A stretch of 64,000 nucleotides of DNA from Thalassospira profundimaris. GTDB taxonomy: Bacteria; Pseudomonadota; Alphaproteobacteria; Rhodospirillales; Thalassospiraceae. The stretch lies in the NCBI RefSeq assembly GCF_003326675.1, contig NZ_JPWF01000001.1, forward strand, positions 372,001-436,000, in the 5' to 3' direction. A model generated the notes under the pieces. That model was given only the letters and a program-made list of their open reading frames with translations, was not told where the DNA came from and did no database searches. Below, in pieces: positions 46,076 through 55,143 of the stretch. A program made the position numbers and the translations under genes. Every line of letters begins with the position of its first letter. The stretch's first letter is position 1.

Positions 46076-46629
46076 TGGGAAGCGACGTTGCAAAACCGAA
46101 AAGCCCGTCCGTTTCCGACCTGACGATCCGTCCGGCCTTTAATGCCGATGGCGATGGCATCGGGGCATTGATCGAACTGGTTTTTGCCGAATATCCGGGC
46201 TGTATTTATGACCGGGTGGCAGAATTCCCGGAACTTGATGCGATTGCCGATGATTTCAAACAGGGCGATGGCCGTATCTGGGTTGCGGTTGATCCGGCAA
46301 ACCGGGTTCTGGGTTGTTTCGGGATCAAATATGACGCGGCGACACAAGAAGCCGAGCTTCATAAAGTCTATCTGCATCGTGATACCCGCGGTCAGGGCAT
46401 GGCGCAGAAATTGATGGCCAAGGCATTGGCCTGGCTTGGGCAGACCCATGAAGGTTGTGCGACCGTGATGCTTTGGACCGATACGCGGTTTGAGGCCGGG
46501 CATCGGTTCTATGAAAAATGCGGCTTTGCCCGTACTGGCGAAAGCCGCATTCTTGATGATCTGAGCGCATCGTCGGAATATCAGTTCCGAATGGATTTTG
46601 GTGCCTATCAAAAGGCCCTGTCGTTCTAA
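46075..46629 (+). CDS. GNAT-family N-acetyltransferase
   Basis: A 184-residue protein with the GNAT fold. The acetyl-CoA loop is HRDTRGQGMAQKLM (about 101-114, the R-G-x-G-x-A pattern is kept as RGQGMA). N-terminal segment LTIRPAFNADGDGIGALIEL and C-terminal GHRFYEKCGFARTG are typical. Its substrate is unknown. It follows fmt with a one-base overlap, so it is expressed with fmt, though no functional link is evident. Confidence 0.88.
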   Translation: MGSDVAKPKSPSVSDLTIRPAFNADGDGIGALIELVFAEYPGCIYDRVAEFPELDAIADDFKQGDGRIWVAVDPANRVLGCFGIKYDAATQEAELHKVYLHRDTRGQGMAQKLMAKALAWLGQTHEGCATVMLWTDTRFEAGHRFYEKCGFARTGESRILDDLSASSEYQFRMDFGAYQKALSF

Positions 46630-46646
46630 ACCAATTTTCCCCGACC

Positions 46647-47627
46647 TTATTGATCGGCAGACGCGGTCGGCTGTGCCTGTGGTGCGGTGTCGGTCGGGCG
46701 ACGCACCGCACGGGCATCGCGATAGCCAAGCTCCCACGGCGGGACCGGGGTGAATTTTTCAGCCAGGAAGTCCACAAAGGCACGGACCTTTGGCGACAGG
46801 TGGCGTTTATGCGGATACACCGCAGAAATCCATGCCTGATCGTGGACATATTCGGTCAGAACCGGGGTCAGGCGACCGGCCCGGATATCTTCGTGAACCA
46901 GATATTCGGCAAGGCGCGCCATGCCAAGACCGGCAAGTACCGCTTCGTGCAGCACATCACCGTCATTGGCCGAGAACGAGCCCTGTGCGCGGAAGGACAC
47001 GTGACCATCGGGTGTTTCAAAGTGCCAGTCGTTGAAGCTTTCGCGCGATGACAGATGCAAACAGTTGTGGTTTTCGAGATCCTGGGGTTTGCGCGGGATG
47101 CCGTTCTTTTCCAGATATTCCGGCGAGGCAACAATCATGCGGCGGTTGACCGCATATTTACGCGCGATCAGTGACGAATCTTCAAGAGCGGACAGGCGAA
47201 TGGCCAGATCATAGCCATCGTTGACCAGATCGGTGAATTTGTCATCAAGGGTCAGCTCGATCCGCACATCGGGATAGCGGGCCAGGAATTCCGGGATCAG
47301 CGGCACCACCTGCATCTTGGTGAAGGCGACCGATGCGTTGATGCGAAGCGTCCCGCGCGGTGCGGCATAAAGCTGGGTGACGACTTCTTCGGCTTCCTCG
47401 ATCTCGTTTAAGATGGTGCGCGCACGTTCATAAAAGGCGCGGCCTTCCTCGGTCAGGCTGAGCTGACGGGTGGTGCGCATCAAAAGGCGCGCGCCCAGCC
47501 GGTCTTCGAGCCGGGAAATGTATTTCGACACGGCTGATGGTGACAGGCGCATTGTCCTTGCCGCGGCTGAGAAGCTGCCTTCTTCAACTGCATGGACAAA
47601 GATTTCCATTTCTGCGGCGCGATCCAT
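46647..47627 (-). CDS. LysR-family transcriptional regulator
   Basis: A 326-residue regulator with the winged helix-turn-helix at about 5-60 (EGSFSAAARTMRLSPSAVSKYI) and a LysR effector domain (about 92-292, with LRINASVAFTKMQVVPLIPEFL). The last 30 residues are rich in Ala, Pro, Thr and Gln and look disordered. It converges with the acetyltransferase gene and is divergent from the 60-residue protein gene; an inverted repeat lies between the two starts. Confidence 0.88.
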   Translation of the reverse strand: MDRAAEMEIFVHAVEEGSFSAAARTMRLSPSAVSKYISRLEDRLGARLLMRTTRQLSLTEEGRAFYERARTILNEIEEAEEVVTQLYAAPRGTLRINASVAFTKMQVVPLIPEFLARYPDVRIELTLDDKFTDLVNDGYDLAIRLSALEDSSLIARKYAVNRRMIVASPEYLEKNGIPRKPQDLENHNCLHLSSRESFNDWHFETPDGHVSFRAQGSFSANDGDVLHEAVLAGLGMARLAEYLVHEDIRAGRLTPVLTEYVHDQAWISAVYPHKRHLSPKVRAFVDFLAEKFTPVPPWELGYRDARAVRRPTDTAPQAQPTASADQ

Positions 47628-47679
47628 ATCTTGGATTTCCTATTTATGACGTTCTTTCACAAGTAATGTGCATATTGAG

Positions 47680-47709
47680 CTAATTCTCTTTCCCGGTAAA
47701 GAAAATTAG
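47680..47709. promoter_or_regulatory. 12-bp inverted repeat between LysR gene and small-protein gene
   Basis: CTAATTCTCTTT (47680-47691) and AAAGAAAATTAG (47698-47709) match with one mismatch around CCCGGT. It is 53 nt upstream of the LysR start and 58 nt upstream of the small gene, so it could be a shared operator. Confidence 0.5.
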
Positions 47710-47767
47710 ATTGAGTTCATCGAGAGCGACACGGCGTCGCAACGAACGAAATTTTTAGGAGGTCAAG

Positions 47768-47950
47768 ATGGCCACTTACGAAGAAATCACCACCCGTTAC
47801 ATCTCCACCACCGAAATCGAAGCTGGTGTACGTAAAGGTCAGCAGCTGCGCGCTGAGTTCGTAGGTTCCTTCTTCCGCAACCTGTTCAAAGGTTCGGACA
47901 AGGCATCCGACATCAAGCACCCGGCCGGTTCTGTTGGCGGTGCTGCCTAA
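47768..47950 (+). CDS. Small conserved-looking protein, 60 residues, strong ribosome site
   Basis: A 60-residue soluble protein (MATYEEITTRYIS...), with a helical, mixed-charge N-terminal part (about 3-30) and an aromatic FVGSFFRNLF segment, ending Gly/Ala-rich. TTAGGAGGTCAAG before the ATG is close to the perfect ribosome site, and codons are the common ones (CGT, GGT), both signs of high expression. No domain is recognised. It is flanked by an own promoter region and a strong terminator at 48071. Confidence 0.75.
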   Translation: MATYEEITTRYISTTEIEAGVRKGQQLRAEFVGSFFRNLFKGSDKASDIKHPAGSVGGAA

Positions 47951-48295
47951 TCTGACGAAATACAAACGGTCGAGCGCCGATTGAGTTTCCTCCCCAAGAG
48001 GTGCTCCCGTTTGTTGGACTACCGATTTCTATCTAGCGTCTTCCTCCCTATTTGACGCTGTTTTCCCGACTGGCCCGGTCACCTTTGTGATCCGGGCCAT
48101 TTTTTTTGCGCCACGTTGCCGGGCGGCTTTTGCAAGTATCGGCAAAGGGTTTCCTATCCGTGACGATATGACACAATTCAACCCAGTTCGATTGTGCGCC
48201 ATCATCGATGTTAACCGGATATGGGGAAACTCGATGCGTTGTTGCCAGACCAATCTGATTTTTCGACGCGCGAAACTCGATGTACCGATTTTCAG
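47951..48295. other. Intergenic region after the 60-residue gene
   Basis: A 345-nt stretch. The first 157 nt form a long 3' untranslated region ending at the terminator 48071-48107. The rest up to the convergent MFS gene shows no gene with a ribosome site. Confidence 0.5.
48071..48107 (+). terminator. Terminator of the 60-residue protein gene
   Basis: TGGCCCGGTCAC / GTGATCCGGGCCA with a single bulged T, followed by eight Ts. Confidence 0.88.
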
Positions 48296-49603
48296 TTAAT
48301 GTGAGTCTTGCGGGCTGACGCCGGGTGGAATGTAAAAGCCCGGTCGTTCTGACAGCCAGGACAGAATACTGATTGCGGTCATGACGATCAGGGTCGCGAT
48401 CAACATCACCTCGATCGATATATCAGCTGCAAACATCCAGCCATAAATCGCCGGTCCCATTGCGGAAGCCAGAACCATGACCGCGGTCAGTGTGCTGCGC
48501 ACCGCGCCGATTTCATCGAGTGGCACCAGTTCCGGGATGATGGCGGTCCGCAAGGTGGTTGCGAATCCGACTGTAATGCCGACCAGCCCCATATAAATCA
48601 GGATCACAAATGGTTGCTGTCCGATGGCAAGCACGATAATGCCAGCCATCATCGGGATCAGATGCCATGGAAACAGGCGGCGGGCGGAATGTTTGTCAAT
48701 CAACGGGCCGCTGCCAAAGGCGCCCATCACCGACGTGATGGCAAAAACCGTAAACCCGGCGGCAAACCAGCCAAGTTCGATATCCTTGTGGGTTGAAATA
48801 GCCCCCTGATGGAAAAACAGCGCGGTCATGATCAGCGGCGGTGCGGCCAGCATCGGCATGCAGAACCAGACATAAAGTGATCTGAACAGGCGTGGATGTT
48901 CGCGATCTGATGATGGCGAGTCGATACTGTTCCCGGCATTAAGGGTCGTTTGCGACTCGCCATTGGCAGCAGTGGTTGTTTTGGCGGTGGCTTTATCTTT
49001 GCGGGTTGGGGCGGCGCGGAATTTCTGATCGCCCCTGATCAGAACAATCGCAAGCGGGATCAAAATTCCGACAATAAAGGCCGCCGATCCGGCATAGGTA
49101 TAGCGCCAGCCAAAGGTCGCAATCAGGGCCAGCAAGGTGGCAGGCAAGATGGCCTCGGCCAAAGGAAAGCCGAAACTGGCCACGGCCAGGGCGCGTCCGC
49201 GATGTTTGCTGAAATAGCGCGCGATGCCGGTCATGCTGACATGGGTCATCAATCCCTGTCCGGCGAGGCGCAAGACAAACAGGGCGGCAATCAGCATCCA
49301 GACATTACTGGCAAGCGAGATCATCACACAGCCAAGGGCAAGCAGCGCCATGGTCGCAAGGCTGTAGGCAAGGATATCGACCTTGTCGATCCAGCGCCCG
49401 ACAACCGGCAGGCACAGGGCGCTGCCAATGGTGATCCCGGCATAGATATTGGCAAATTCGGTTTCGTTCAGTCCCAGGCTGGCGGAAATGAACGGCACGA
49501 AAAGGGCAACCAGAAAGGTTTGACCAAAGGATGAGCCGAAACTGTGCAATGCGCCAAAGGCAAGCTGCCTTGGGGCCTGACGCAGCAGAAGAAGAAACTG
49601 CAT
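48296..49603 (-). CDS. Major facilitator superfamily transporter
   Basis: A 435-residue permease with twelve hydrophobic segments in two halves and the MFS motif A-like loop PVVGRWIDKVDIL (about 67-79) between helices 2 and 3. The central loop (about 190-235) is charged and poorly conserved. Substrate unknown; it resembles the general drug/metabolite group. ATG at 49603 is chosen because the first helix starts there, though the upstream bases (CACCTCCC) are not a good ribosome site; a much longer in-frame start would add about 56 odd residues. Confidence 0.82.
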   Translation of the reverse strand: MQFLLLLRQAPRQLAFGALHSFGSSFGQTFLVALFVPFISASLGLNETEFANIYAGITIGSALCLPVVGRWIDKVDILAYSLATMALLALGCVMISLASNVWMLIAALFVLRLAGQGLMTHVSMTGIARYFSKHRGRALAVASFGFPLAEAILPATLLALIATFGWRYTYAGSAAFIVGILIPLAIVLIRGDQKFRAAPTRKDKATAKTTTAANGESQTTLNAGNSIDSPSSDREHPRLFRSLYVWFCMPMLAAPPLIMTALFFHQGAISTHKDIELGWFAAGFTVFAITSVMGAFGSGPLIDKHSARRLFPWHLIPMMAGIIVLAIGQQPFVILIYMGLVGITVGFATTLRTAIIPELVPLDEIGAVRSTLTAVMVLASAMGPAIYGWMFAADISIEVMLIATLIVMTAISILSWLSERPGFYIPPGVSPQDSH

Positions 49604-49730
49604 GGGAGGTGACGTTTCCGGAGTTAAAGGGGCGCGTACAGGGCTGGATTTATTTGTATGAGTAATACTGTATCGATTCAAACCCGGATGGTCTACTGCC
49701 CGGTCGGGTAGGTCGATCAGGGATGAATGC

Positions 49731-49765
49731 AAAGAAAAAGCCCGCAGACAAAATCTGCGGGCTTT
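49731..49765 (-). terminator. Terminator of the TRAP operon (minus strand)
   Basis: AAAGCCCGCAGA / TCTGCGGGCTTT with loop CAAAA; on the minus strand it runs into TTTTCTTT. Confidence 0.88.
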
Positions 49766-49789
49766 GTTCAATAAGATGGTTAACGGGGA

Positions 49790-51805
49790 TTAGCTTGCGA
49801 CCGCCGTCGGGGTTGCACCGTTCTTTTTGCTTTTCCACCAGTTCAAGCCAAGAACCGCAAGAAGCACGATGGTGCCGGCGATCTCGGCCTTGATGTCGGG
49901 ATAGAACACGCCAACCGTGGCCGGAACGATCAGGATACGCGAAACCACGTCCATGTGATCGAACAGGTAGCCTTCAAGTGCGGCGGCAAAGGCCACCAGA
50001 CATAGGATGGCGGTAAAGCCGGTCCACAGAACGATCGGGATCGAACCACCCAGGACGATTTCCGGATTGAAGACCATGAAGGCCGGGATCAGATACAGAC
50101 CCTTGGCGAATTTCCAGGCCTGAATACTGGTTTCCATGGGGCTTGCATTGGCGATTGCCGCCCCCGCAAACCCGGCCAGCGCAATGGGCGGTGTCACGTT
50201 ACTGTCCTGCGAGTACCAGAAGACCACAAGATGGGCGATCAGAAGCGGAATGCCAAACTCGTTCGACAGGGCCGGACCAACCAGAACGATCAGAACGATA
50301 TAGGATGCCGTGACCGGCAGACCCATGCCGAGGATCAGGCTGGCCAGCAGAACCAGAACAAGCGCCAGAACGATGTTGCCACCCGAAAACGCGATCATCA
50401 TCGACGAGAATTTCAGGCCAAGGCCGGTCAGGCCAACAACGCCAACAATGATCCCGGCAACCGCACAGGCCATCGAAACGGCGACAGCATTTTTGGCGCC
50501 CAGTTCAAGGGCCGCGATGGTGATTTTGACACCGTTTGCCAGGGCCTTTTTCAAGCCGTCATGGGTCGGGTTTTCGCCGTTTTGCGGGGCGACCACGAAA
50601 TACCAAAGGGCATAACGCAGGGCAGCAACCGCCATAACCGAGATGATGGCCCAGAAACCAACGCGCATCGGCGAAATGTTGAGAACCAGCAGGTAAATCA
50701 GGATGCCAAGCGGCAGGATGAACTGCCAGCCTTCCTTGAGAACCGCACGCCAGTCAGGAAGTTCTTCGACCGGCATACCGCGCATGCCGTTTTTCAGCGC
50801 AACGATATGCACGAACAGATAAACCGTGCCGAGATACAGGATCGCCGGGAAGATCGAGATCATGACGATATCGAGATACGGCACCTGGGTGTATTCGGAA
50901 ATCAGGAAGGCACCAGCCCCCATCAGCGGCGGGGTAATCTGACCGCCGGTGGACGCAGCAGCTTCAACGCCACCGGCCTGTGCGGGGCGATAGCCGAGCT
51001 TTTTCATCAGCGGAATGGTAAAGGCGCCGGTGGTAACAACGTTGGCAATGGCCGATCCACTGATCGATCCCATGCCAGCCGATGCGAGAACGGCGGCCTT
51101 GGCCGGGCCACCAGCCTTTTTGCCAGTTGCGGCATAGGCCATGTCGATAAAGAATTTGCCCGCACCGGTGACTTCAAGGAACGCACCGAACAGTACGAAC
51201 ATGAAGATATAGGTCGCGGCAACCCCCATCGGCAGGCCGTAAATGCCCTCCTGGCCGAGGTAAAGCTGACCGACAAGACGATCAATATCGGCACCGCGAT
51301 GGGCAAGGATACCGGGCAGCCATTCGCCAAGCCAAGGCAGCGCCCCACGCGGGCCCGACAGGGCATAGATGATGGCGACAACGCCGATCACGGTCATGCC
51401 AAGGCCAACGGCGCGGCGGCTTGCTTCCAGCACGGTGATGGTCGCAATCACACCGATGATCAGGTCGGTGTCGCTCCAGAAACCGGCGCGGTTGATGATC
51501 GCATCAAGATAGAAGGAAAGATAAAAGCCCGTGGTAAAGGCACCGGCCAGAAAGGCGATATCAATCAGCCATCCCAGTGCTCCGCGCTTCTTGTTGCTGC
51601 CAAATGCAGGAAACATCAGGAAGGTCAGGAACATGACGAAGGCAAGATGGATGCTGCGCTGATAGAACAGACCAAGCGGCTCGATCCCGGCACCATACAT
51701 CTGGAACAGGGAGAGGACGACAGCAACAATCGAGATTGCCAGTGCAACCAGTTTGGGCTGCGGCAATTTGTCCGTCATGGACGGAAACGGTGCCGGTTCA
51801 GACAT
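49790..51805 (-). CDS. TRAP transporter fused permease subunit (DctQM, TAXI type)
   Basis: A 671-residue inner-membrane protein with about 17-18 hydrophobic segments. The N-terminal part (about 15-110) is the four-helix DctQ-like unit; the larger part is DctM-like with the signature GMGSISGSAIANVVTTGAFTIP at about 248-269 and LLASLILGMGLPVTASYIVL at about 484-503. Fused permeases with a TAXI binding protein import solutes with a sodium or proton gradient. It is the last gene of a three-gene operon with the DUF1850 and TAXI genes upstream. Confidence 0.92.
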   Translation of the reverse strand: MSEPAPFPSMTDKLPQPKLVALAISIVAVVLSLFQMYGAGIEPLGLFYQRSIHLAFVMFLTFLMFPAFGSNKKRGALGWLIDIAFLAGAFTTGFYLSFYLDAIINRAGFWSDTDLIIGVIATITVLEASRRAVGLGMTVIGVVAIIYALSGPRGALPWLGEWLPGILAHRGADIDRLVGQLYLGQEGIYGLPMGVAATYIFMFVLFGAFLEVTGAGKFFIDMAYAATGKKAGGPAKAAVLASAGMGSISGSAIANVVTTGAFTIPLMKKLGYRPAQAGGVEAAASTGGQITPPLMGAGAFLISEYTQVPYLDIVMISIFPAILYLGTVYLFVHIVALKNGMRGMPVEELPDWRAVLKEGWQFILPLGILIYLLVLNISPMRVGFWAIISVMAVAALRYALWYFVVAPQNGENPTHDGLKKALANGVKITIAALELGAKNAVAVSMACAVAGIIVGVVGLTGLGLKFSSMMIAFSGGNIVLALVLVLLASLILGMGLPVTASYIVLIVLVGPALSNEFGIPLLIAHLVVFWYSQDSNVTPPIALAGFAGAAIANASPMETSIQAWKFAKGLYLIPAFMVFNPEIVLGGSIPIVLWTGFTAILCLVAFAAALEGYLFDHMDVVSRILIVPATVGVFYPDIKAEIAGTIVLLAVLGLNWWKSKKNGATPTAVAS

Positions 51806-51810
51806 TAAAC

Positions 51811-52320
51811 TTATTCCCCGGTATCAAGGCGGATGGTGACACGCGTGTGTTCAGCCATCTTTGAAAGATAGATTTCGTCACCTTCGGTTGTGACGATACG
51901 ATGGTTAACCGCAAGTGACCCGACGCGCAGTACATAGGCATTGCCCGGCACCGCTTCGTCGATATCTTCGATCCAGTATCCCCCGCCTTCTGCGCTGGTC
52001 AGAACGCCGCGCCCCGGGAAGTGTCCCAGTCCCGCCGCGAAGTCGGGTTGATAGGCGCGATGAAGAACCATCTTGCCAAGATCGTCTACGTAACAGTCGA
52101 TCACGCCATCCCCGGTAACAGAATGGTTCCAATAAAGGCACCAGCCGGACTGACGCGGTATATCGGTTCGTGCAAGGACCGATCCGTTCTGGCCGATCAC
52201 CTCAAGATGATCGACGGTGGTACCGGGCTTGATTTCAGTATGACTGGCCGGGCCAGCGCAAGCCGTGACCGAGAGAAGAAGGGCGGCCAGAAGAGGCCGC
52301 CCGAACTTTTGCGAAATCAT
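51811..52320 (-). CDS. DUF1850 domain lipoprotein linked to TRAP operon
   Basis: A 169-residue exported protein with a lipobox (SVTAC, C21) followed by AGPAS. The mature part fits DUF1850 (segments YWNHSVTGDGVIDCYV and VLRVGSLAVNHRI), a family found almost only beside TAXI-TRAP genes. Its role is unknown; a periplasmic accessory to the transporter is likely. The start overlaps the stop of the binding-protein gene by 4 nt, and the permease gene starts 5 nt after its stop. Confidence 0.8.
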   Translation of the reverse strand: MISQKFGRPLLAALLLSVTACAGPASHTEIKPGTTVDHLEVIGQNGSVLARTDIPRQSGWCLYWNHSVTGDGVIDCYVDDLGKMVLHRAYQPDFAAGLGHFPGRGVLTSAEGGGYWIEDIDEAVPGNAYVLRVGSLAVNHRIVTTEGDEIYLSKMAEHTRVTIRLDTGE

Positions 52321-53282
52321 GGACGCAGTTTTTCCGGAATCGGGAAACCGGTTTCTTCGTAGTAACGAAGTGCACCCGGATGCATCGGGATCGGGGTCGA
52401 ACCCAGTGCGAAGTCAACGGTGGTGTCGTTGGCTGCCGGATGGATGGCGATCAGTTCGTCGACTTTCTCAAAGAGGGTCTTGGTGATCTGGTACGCCAGT
52501 TCTTCGTCCATTTCGTCGCTGACAAACAGAACGTTCGGGGTTGAGACGGTGTTAACCGGTGCGGTTACGCCTTCGTAGATGCCTTTACGCAGAGCGTAAG
52601 GTGCGAAGGTCGGTTCTGCATCAAGCGCCTTGAGGATCTCGTCATCGGTGAGCGCGATCAGCTTGATGTTGCGGGTGGTTGCAAGGTTCAGGATCGAGCT
52701 GGTGGGCGGGCCTACGCTCCAGAAACCGGCATCGATGTCACCATCACGGATCGCATCAGCGGTTTCGTTGAAGTTCAGACGCTGTTCTTCGATGTCATCA
52801 TAGGTGATGCCATTGGCTGCGAGCAGGGTCTGAGCGGAAACTTCGGTACCCGAACCCGGTGCGCCGACGGAAACGCGTTTGCCTTTAAGGTCGGCAAGGC
52901 TGTTGATGCCGCTGTCAGCAAGGGTAACGAGCTGAACTGCGTTCGGGTAGATCGATGCCAGGGCGCGAACGTTGTCGAGCTTGCGGCCTTCGAATTTACC
53001 GGTGCCGGTGTAGCCGGCATAAACGGTGTCGGCCAGGCCGATTGCGATGTCACTGTCGCCACGGGAAACGAGGCCCATGTTTTCAACCGATGCACCGGTA
53101 ACTTCGGCAACGGCGCTGGTGCCGTCGACATATTTGGTGATCAGTTCCGCAAGGCCGCCGCCATACGGATAATAAACGCCGCCGGTCCCGCCGGTTGCGA
53201 TCGAAAGCTGCTGTGCTGAAGCAGAAGTCGCGGTCAGCATCATGGCTGCGGCTGCTGCGGTAAGCAGAGTACGGAGCTTCAT
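52317..53282 (-). CDS. TAXI-family TRAP transporter solute-binding protein
   Basis: A 321-residue exported protein. The signal peptide (1-23, ending SASAQQ) precedes LSIATGGTGGVYYPYGGGLA, the TAXI signature. DVRVGAPGSGTEVSAQTLLA-like residues (KRVSVGAPGSGTE) form the ligand cleft. TAXI proteins often bind glutamate, 2-oxoglutarate or other organic acids; the ligand cannot be told here. ATG at 53282 with GGGAGGA upstream is chosen. First gene of the operon, with a sigma-54 promoter candidate about 330 nt upstream. Confidence 0.9.
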   Translation of the reverse strand: MKLRTLLTAAAAAMMLTATSASAQQLSIATGGTGGVYYPYGGGLAELITKYVDGTSAVAEVTGASVENMGLVSRGDSDIAIGLADTVYAGYTGTGKFEGRKLDNVRALASIYPNAVQLVTLADSGINSLADLKGKRVSVGAPGSGTEVSAQTLLAANGITYDDIEEQRLNFNETADAIRDGDIDAGFWSVGPPTSSILNLATTRNIKLIALTDDEILKALDAEPTFAPYALRKGIYEGVTAPVNTVSTPNVLFVSDEMDEELAYQITKTLFEKVDELIAIHPAANDTTVDFALGSTPIPMHPGALRYYEETGFPIPEKLRP

Positions 53283-53608
53283 GGTAGTCCTCCCTAGGGT
53301 TAACACTTCTAATGTCCAATTAATAAAGATCGCTTCAGAATTCGGTTCTGCACGTTCTTGGTCGGCCAATTGTTATGGCCTGTTATTCTTGGATTTCACG
53401 GATATCCGGTGCGGCCGTAATCGGGCAAATAGCCTTCAGCTTCCGGGTCCTGCCATTGCCAGCTTTGTGCTGTGCATTCGGGGCAGGCCGATGAAATCAT
53501 GTGACGGGATTGGATCAACAAAAACAGCCATTTGGACAACCCGGATGGGTTGGCTGTTTGATCTTCCTCCCTGTGTTTTTGTCATTTTATCATTTTGGTA
53601 CTCGAATG

Positions 53609-53624
53609 TGCAATGAGTATGCCA
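53609..53624 (-). promoter_or_regulatory. Sigma-54 promoter of the TAXI-TRAP operon
   Basis: Read on the minus strand: TGGCAT-N5-TTGCA, against consensus TGGCAC-N5-TTGC. The GG and GC are spaced by 10 nt as required. It points to the binding-protein gene. A sigma-54 activator gene lies next to it. Confidence 0.65.
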
Positions 53625-53681
53625 AAAAGGAAATAAAAAATATTGTTTAAATTCAATACGTTATTTTAAGTTGATTTGATG

Positions 53682-53736
53682 TATCGGCAATATTCCGCCG
53701 ATATGCCGATTTTAATCGGCGGATTTTTGCCGATAT
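53682..53736. promoter_or_regulatory. Upstream activator sites (GCCGAT cluster)
   Basis: Two perfect palindromes, TATCGGC-N8-GCCGATA (53682-53703) and GCCGATT-TT-AATCGGC (53705-53720), and a further GCCGATA at 53729-53735. They lie 60-130 nt upstream of the sigma-54 promoter, the usual place for an NtrC/DctD-type enhancer. Part could also form a hairpin downstream of the regulator gene. Confidence 0.55.
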
Positions 53737-53745
53737 GCAGATTGC

Positions 53746-55143
53746 TCAGAGTGGTTTGTCGCGCCGAATATTGAGCTTTTTCATCTTCTCGTTCAGGGTT
53801 CGGCGTGGGATGTCGAGTTCTTCCATCACCGATTTGACATTGCCGTCATGACGATCAAGCGCATCGCGGATGATGCGTTCTTCGAAATCGCGGACCTGAT
53901 CAGCCAGTGCAAAGTCACCGGCCGGTTTGCGAACCTGATCAAAACCGCCTTTAAACAGGCGTTTGAACCGTTCTTCGGCACTGCCGACCAGAAGGACATA
54001 ACGTTCGGCCATGTTTTTAAGTTCGCGGACATTGCCCGACCATTCATGGGATTTAAGCTGGCCAATCAGGGCCGATGTCAGGCGTTCATAGGGGCGTTCA
54101 AACCGTTCGGCAGCGCGTTCGGCAAAGATGTCAAACAGCAGTGCGACGTCATCCTTGCGATCACGCAACGGGGCGATGGCAAGTTCAAACGTGTTGATAC
54201 GAAACAGCAGATCTTCGCGGAATTTGCGGTCATTGACCGCATCAACCAGATCTTCGTTGGTGGCACAGATCAGCCGGAAATCGACCTTGACCGGGGCGTT
54301 TGATCCGACCCGAACGACTTCACGCTGTTCGATGACGCGCAGAAGTTTGGCCTGAAGGGCAAGCGGCATGCTGGATATTTCATCCAAAAATAGCGTCCCG
54401 CCAATCGCATGTTCGATCCAGCCGATCCGTTGGCCGACAGCACCGGTAAAAGCCCCTTTTTCATGGCCGAACAGTTCACTTTCGGCGGTTGTTTCGGGGA
54501 TAGCAGCGCAGTTTACGGCGACAAATTTTTCAGCGCGACGGTCGCTGAGATCATGAATGGCGCGTGCGACCAGTTCCTTGCCGGTGCCGGTTTCCCCGGA
54601 AATCAGAATCGGGACTTCGGTGGGCGCGATGTTGGCGATTTCGTCTTTCAGGGCGCGCATGGGCAAAGAATTGCCGATCAGGCGACTTTCAAGACTGCCG
54701 CGTTGGGCGATTTGTTGGCGAAGGGTCCGGTTTTCCAGAACCAGACGGCGCTTTTCAATGGCGCGTTCGAGGCTTTCGACAATGTCATTAGGTTCGAACG
54801 GCTTTTCAACGAAGTCATAGGCACCACTTTTCATCGCCTCGACCGCCATCGGGACGTCGCCATGACCAGTCATCAAGATGACGGGAATATCGGAATCGGC
54901 CGACAGGACGGATTTGGTAAAGGTGATGCCATCCAGTTTGGGCATCTTCACATCGGTCAGGATGACACCGGGAAAATCGGGCTTGATATCGCGCAGGGCC
55001 GCATTGGCGTCCTCATAGACTGTGACAGAAAAATCAGACAGTTCCAGCCATTGCGACAGGGCCATGCGCATGGCGGCATCATCATCGACAATGATGATAT
55101 GCGGCTTGGGGTTCTGGTCGTCTGTCTGAGGCGTGGAAGTCAC
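53746..55143 (-). CDS. Sigma-54-dependent response regulator, DctD-like
   Basis: A 465-residue activator: receiver domain (about 15-130, phosphorylation Asp D64 in ILTDVKMPK), AAA+ domain with Walker A GETGTGKE (about 180-187) and the sigma-54-contacting GAFTGA loop (in EKGAFTGAVGQRIG), and a C-terminal Fis-type helix-turn-helix (RDALDRHDGNVKSVMEELDIPRRTL-type region, about 424-455). It probably activates the TRAP operon through the sites at 53682-53736. Start overlaps the kinase stop (ATGA). Symbol dctD is likely but not certain. Confidence 0.88.
   Translation of the reverse strand: MTSTPQTDDQNPKPHIIIVDDDAAMRMALSQWLELSDFSVTVYEDANAALRDIKPDFPGVILTDVKMPKLDGITFTKSVLSADSDIPVILMTGHGDVPMAVEAMKSGAYDFVEKPFEPNDIVESLERAIEKRRLVLENRTLRQQIAQRGSLESRLIGNSLPMRALKDEIANIAPTEVPILISGETGTGKELVARAIHDLSDRRAEKFVAVNCAAIPETTAESELFGHEKGAFTGAVGQRIGWIEHAIGGTLFLDEISSMPLALQAKLLRVIEQREVVRVGSNAPVKVDFRLICATNEDLVDAVNDRKFREDLLFRINTFELAIAPLRDRKDDVALLFDIFAERAAERFERPYERLTSALIGQLKSHEWSGNVRELKNMAERYVLLVGSAEERFKRLFKGGFDQVRKPAGDFALADQVRDFEERIIRDALDRHDGNVKSVMEELDIPRRTLNEKMKKLNIRRDKPL

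Larger units (their letters stand above)
53283..53745. other. Control region between TRAP operon and dctD-like gene
   Basis: A 463-nt spacer. It holds the sigma-54 promoter (53609-53624), the activator half-sites (53682-53736) and a long untranslated leader for the TRAP mRNA. A 19-nt direct/inverted motif (AACAGCCA ... TGGCTGTT at 53524-53563) may form a leader hairpin. No gene is seen. Confidence 0.6.

Noticed and set aside
50231..51808. 525-codon plus-strand open frame opposite the TRAP permease gene
   Set aside because: Shadow frame: low-complexity Asn/Asp/Gly/His-rich translation typical of antisense to a membrane protein gene.
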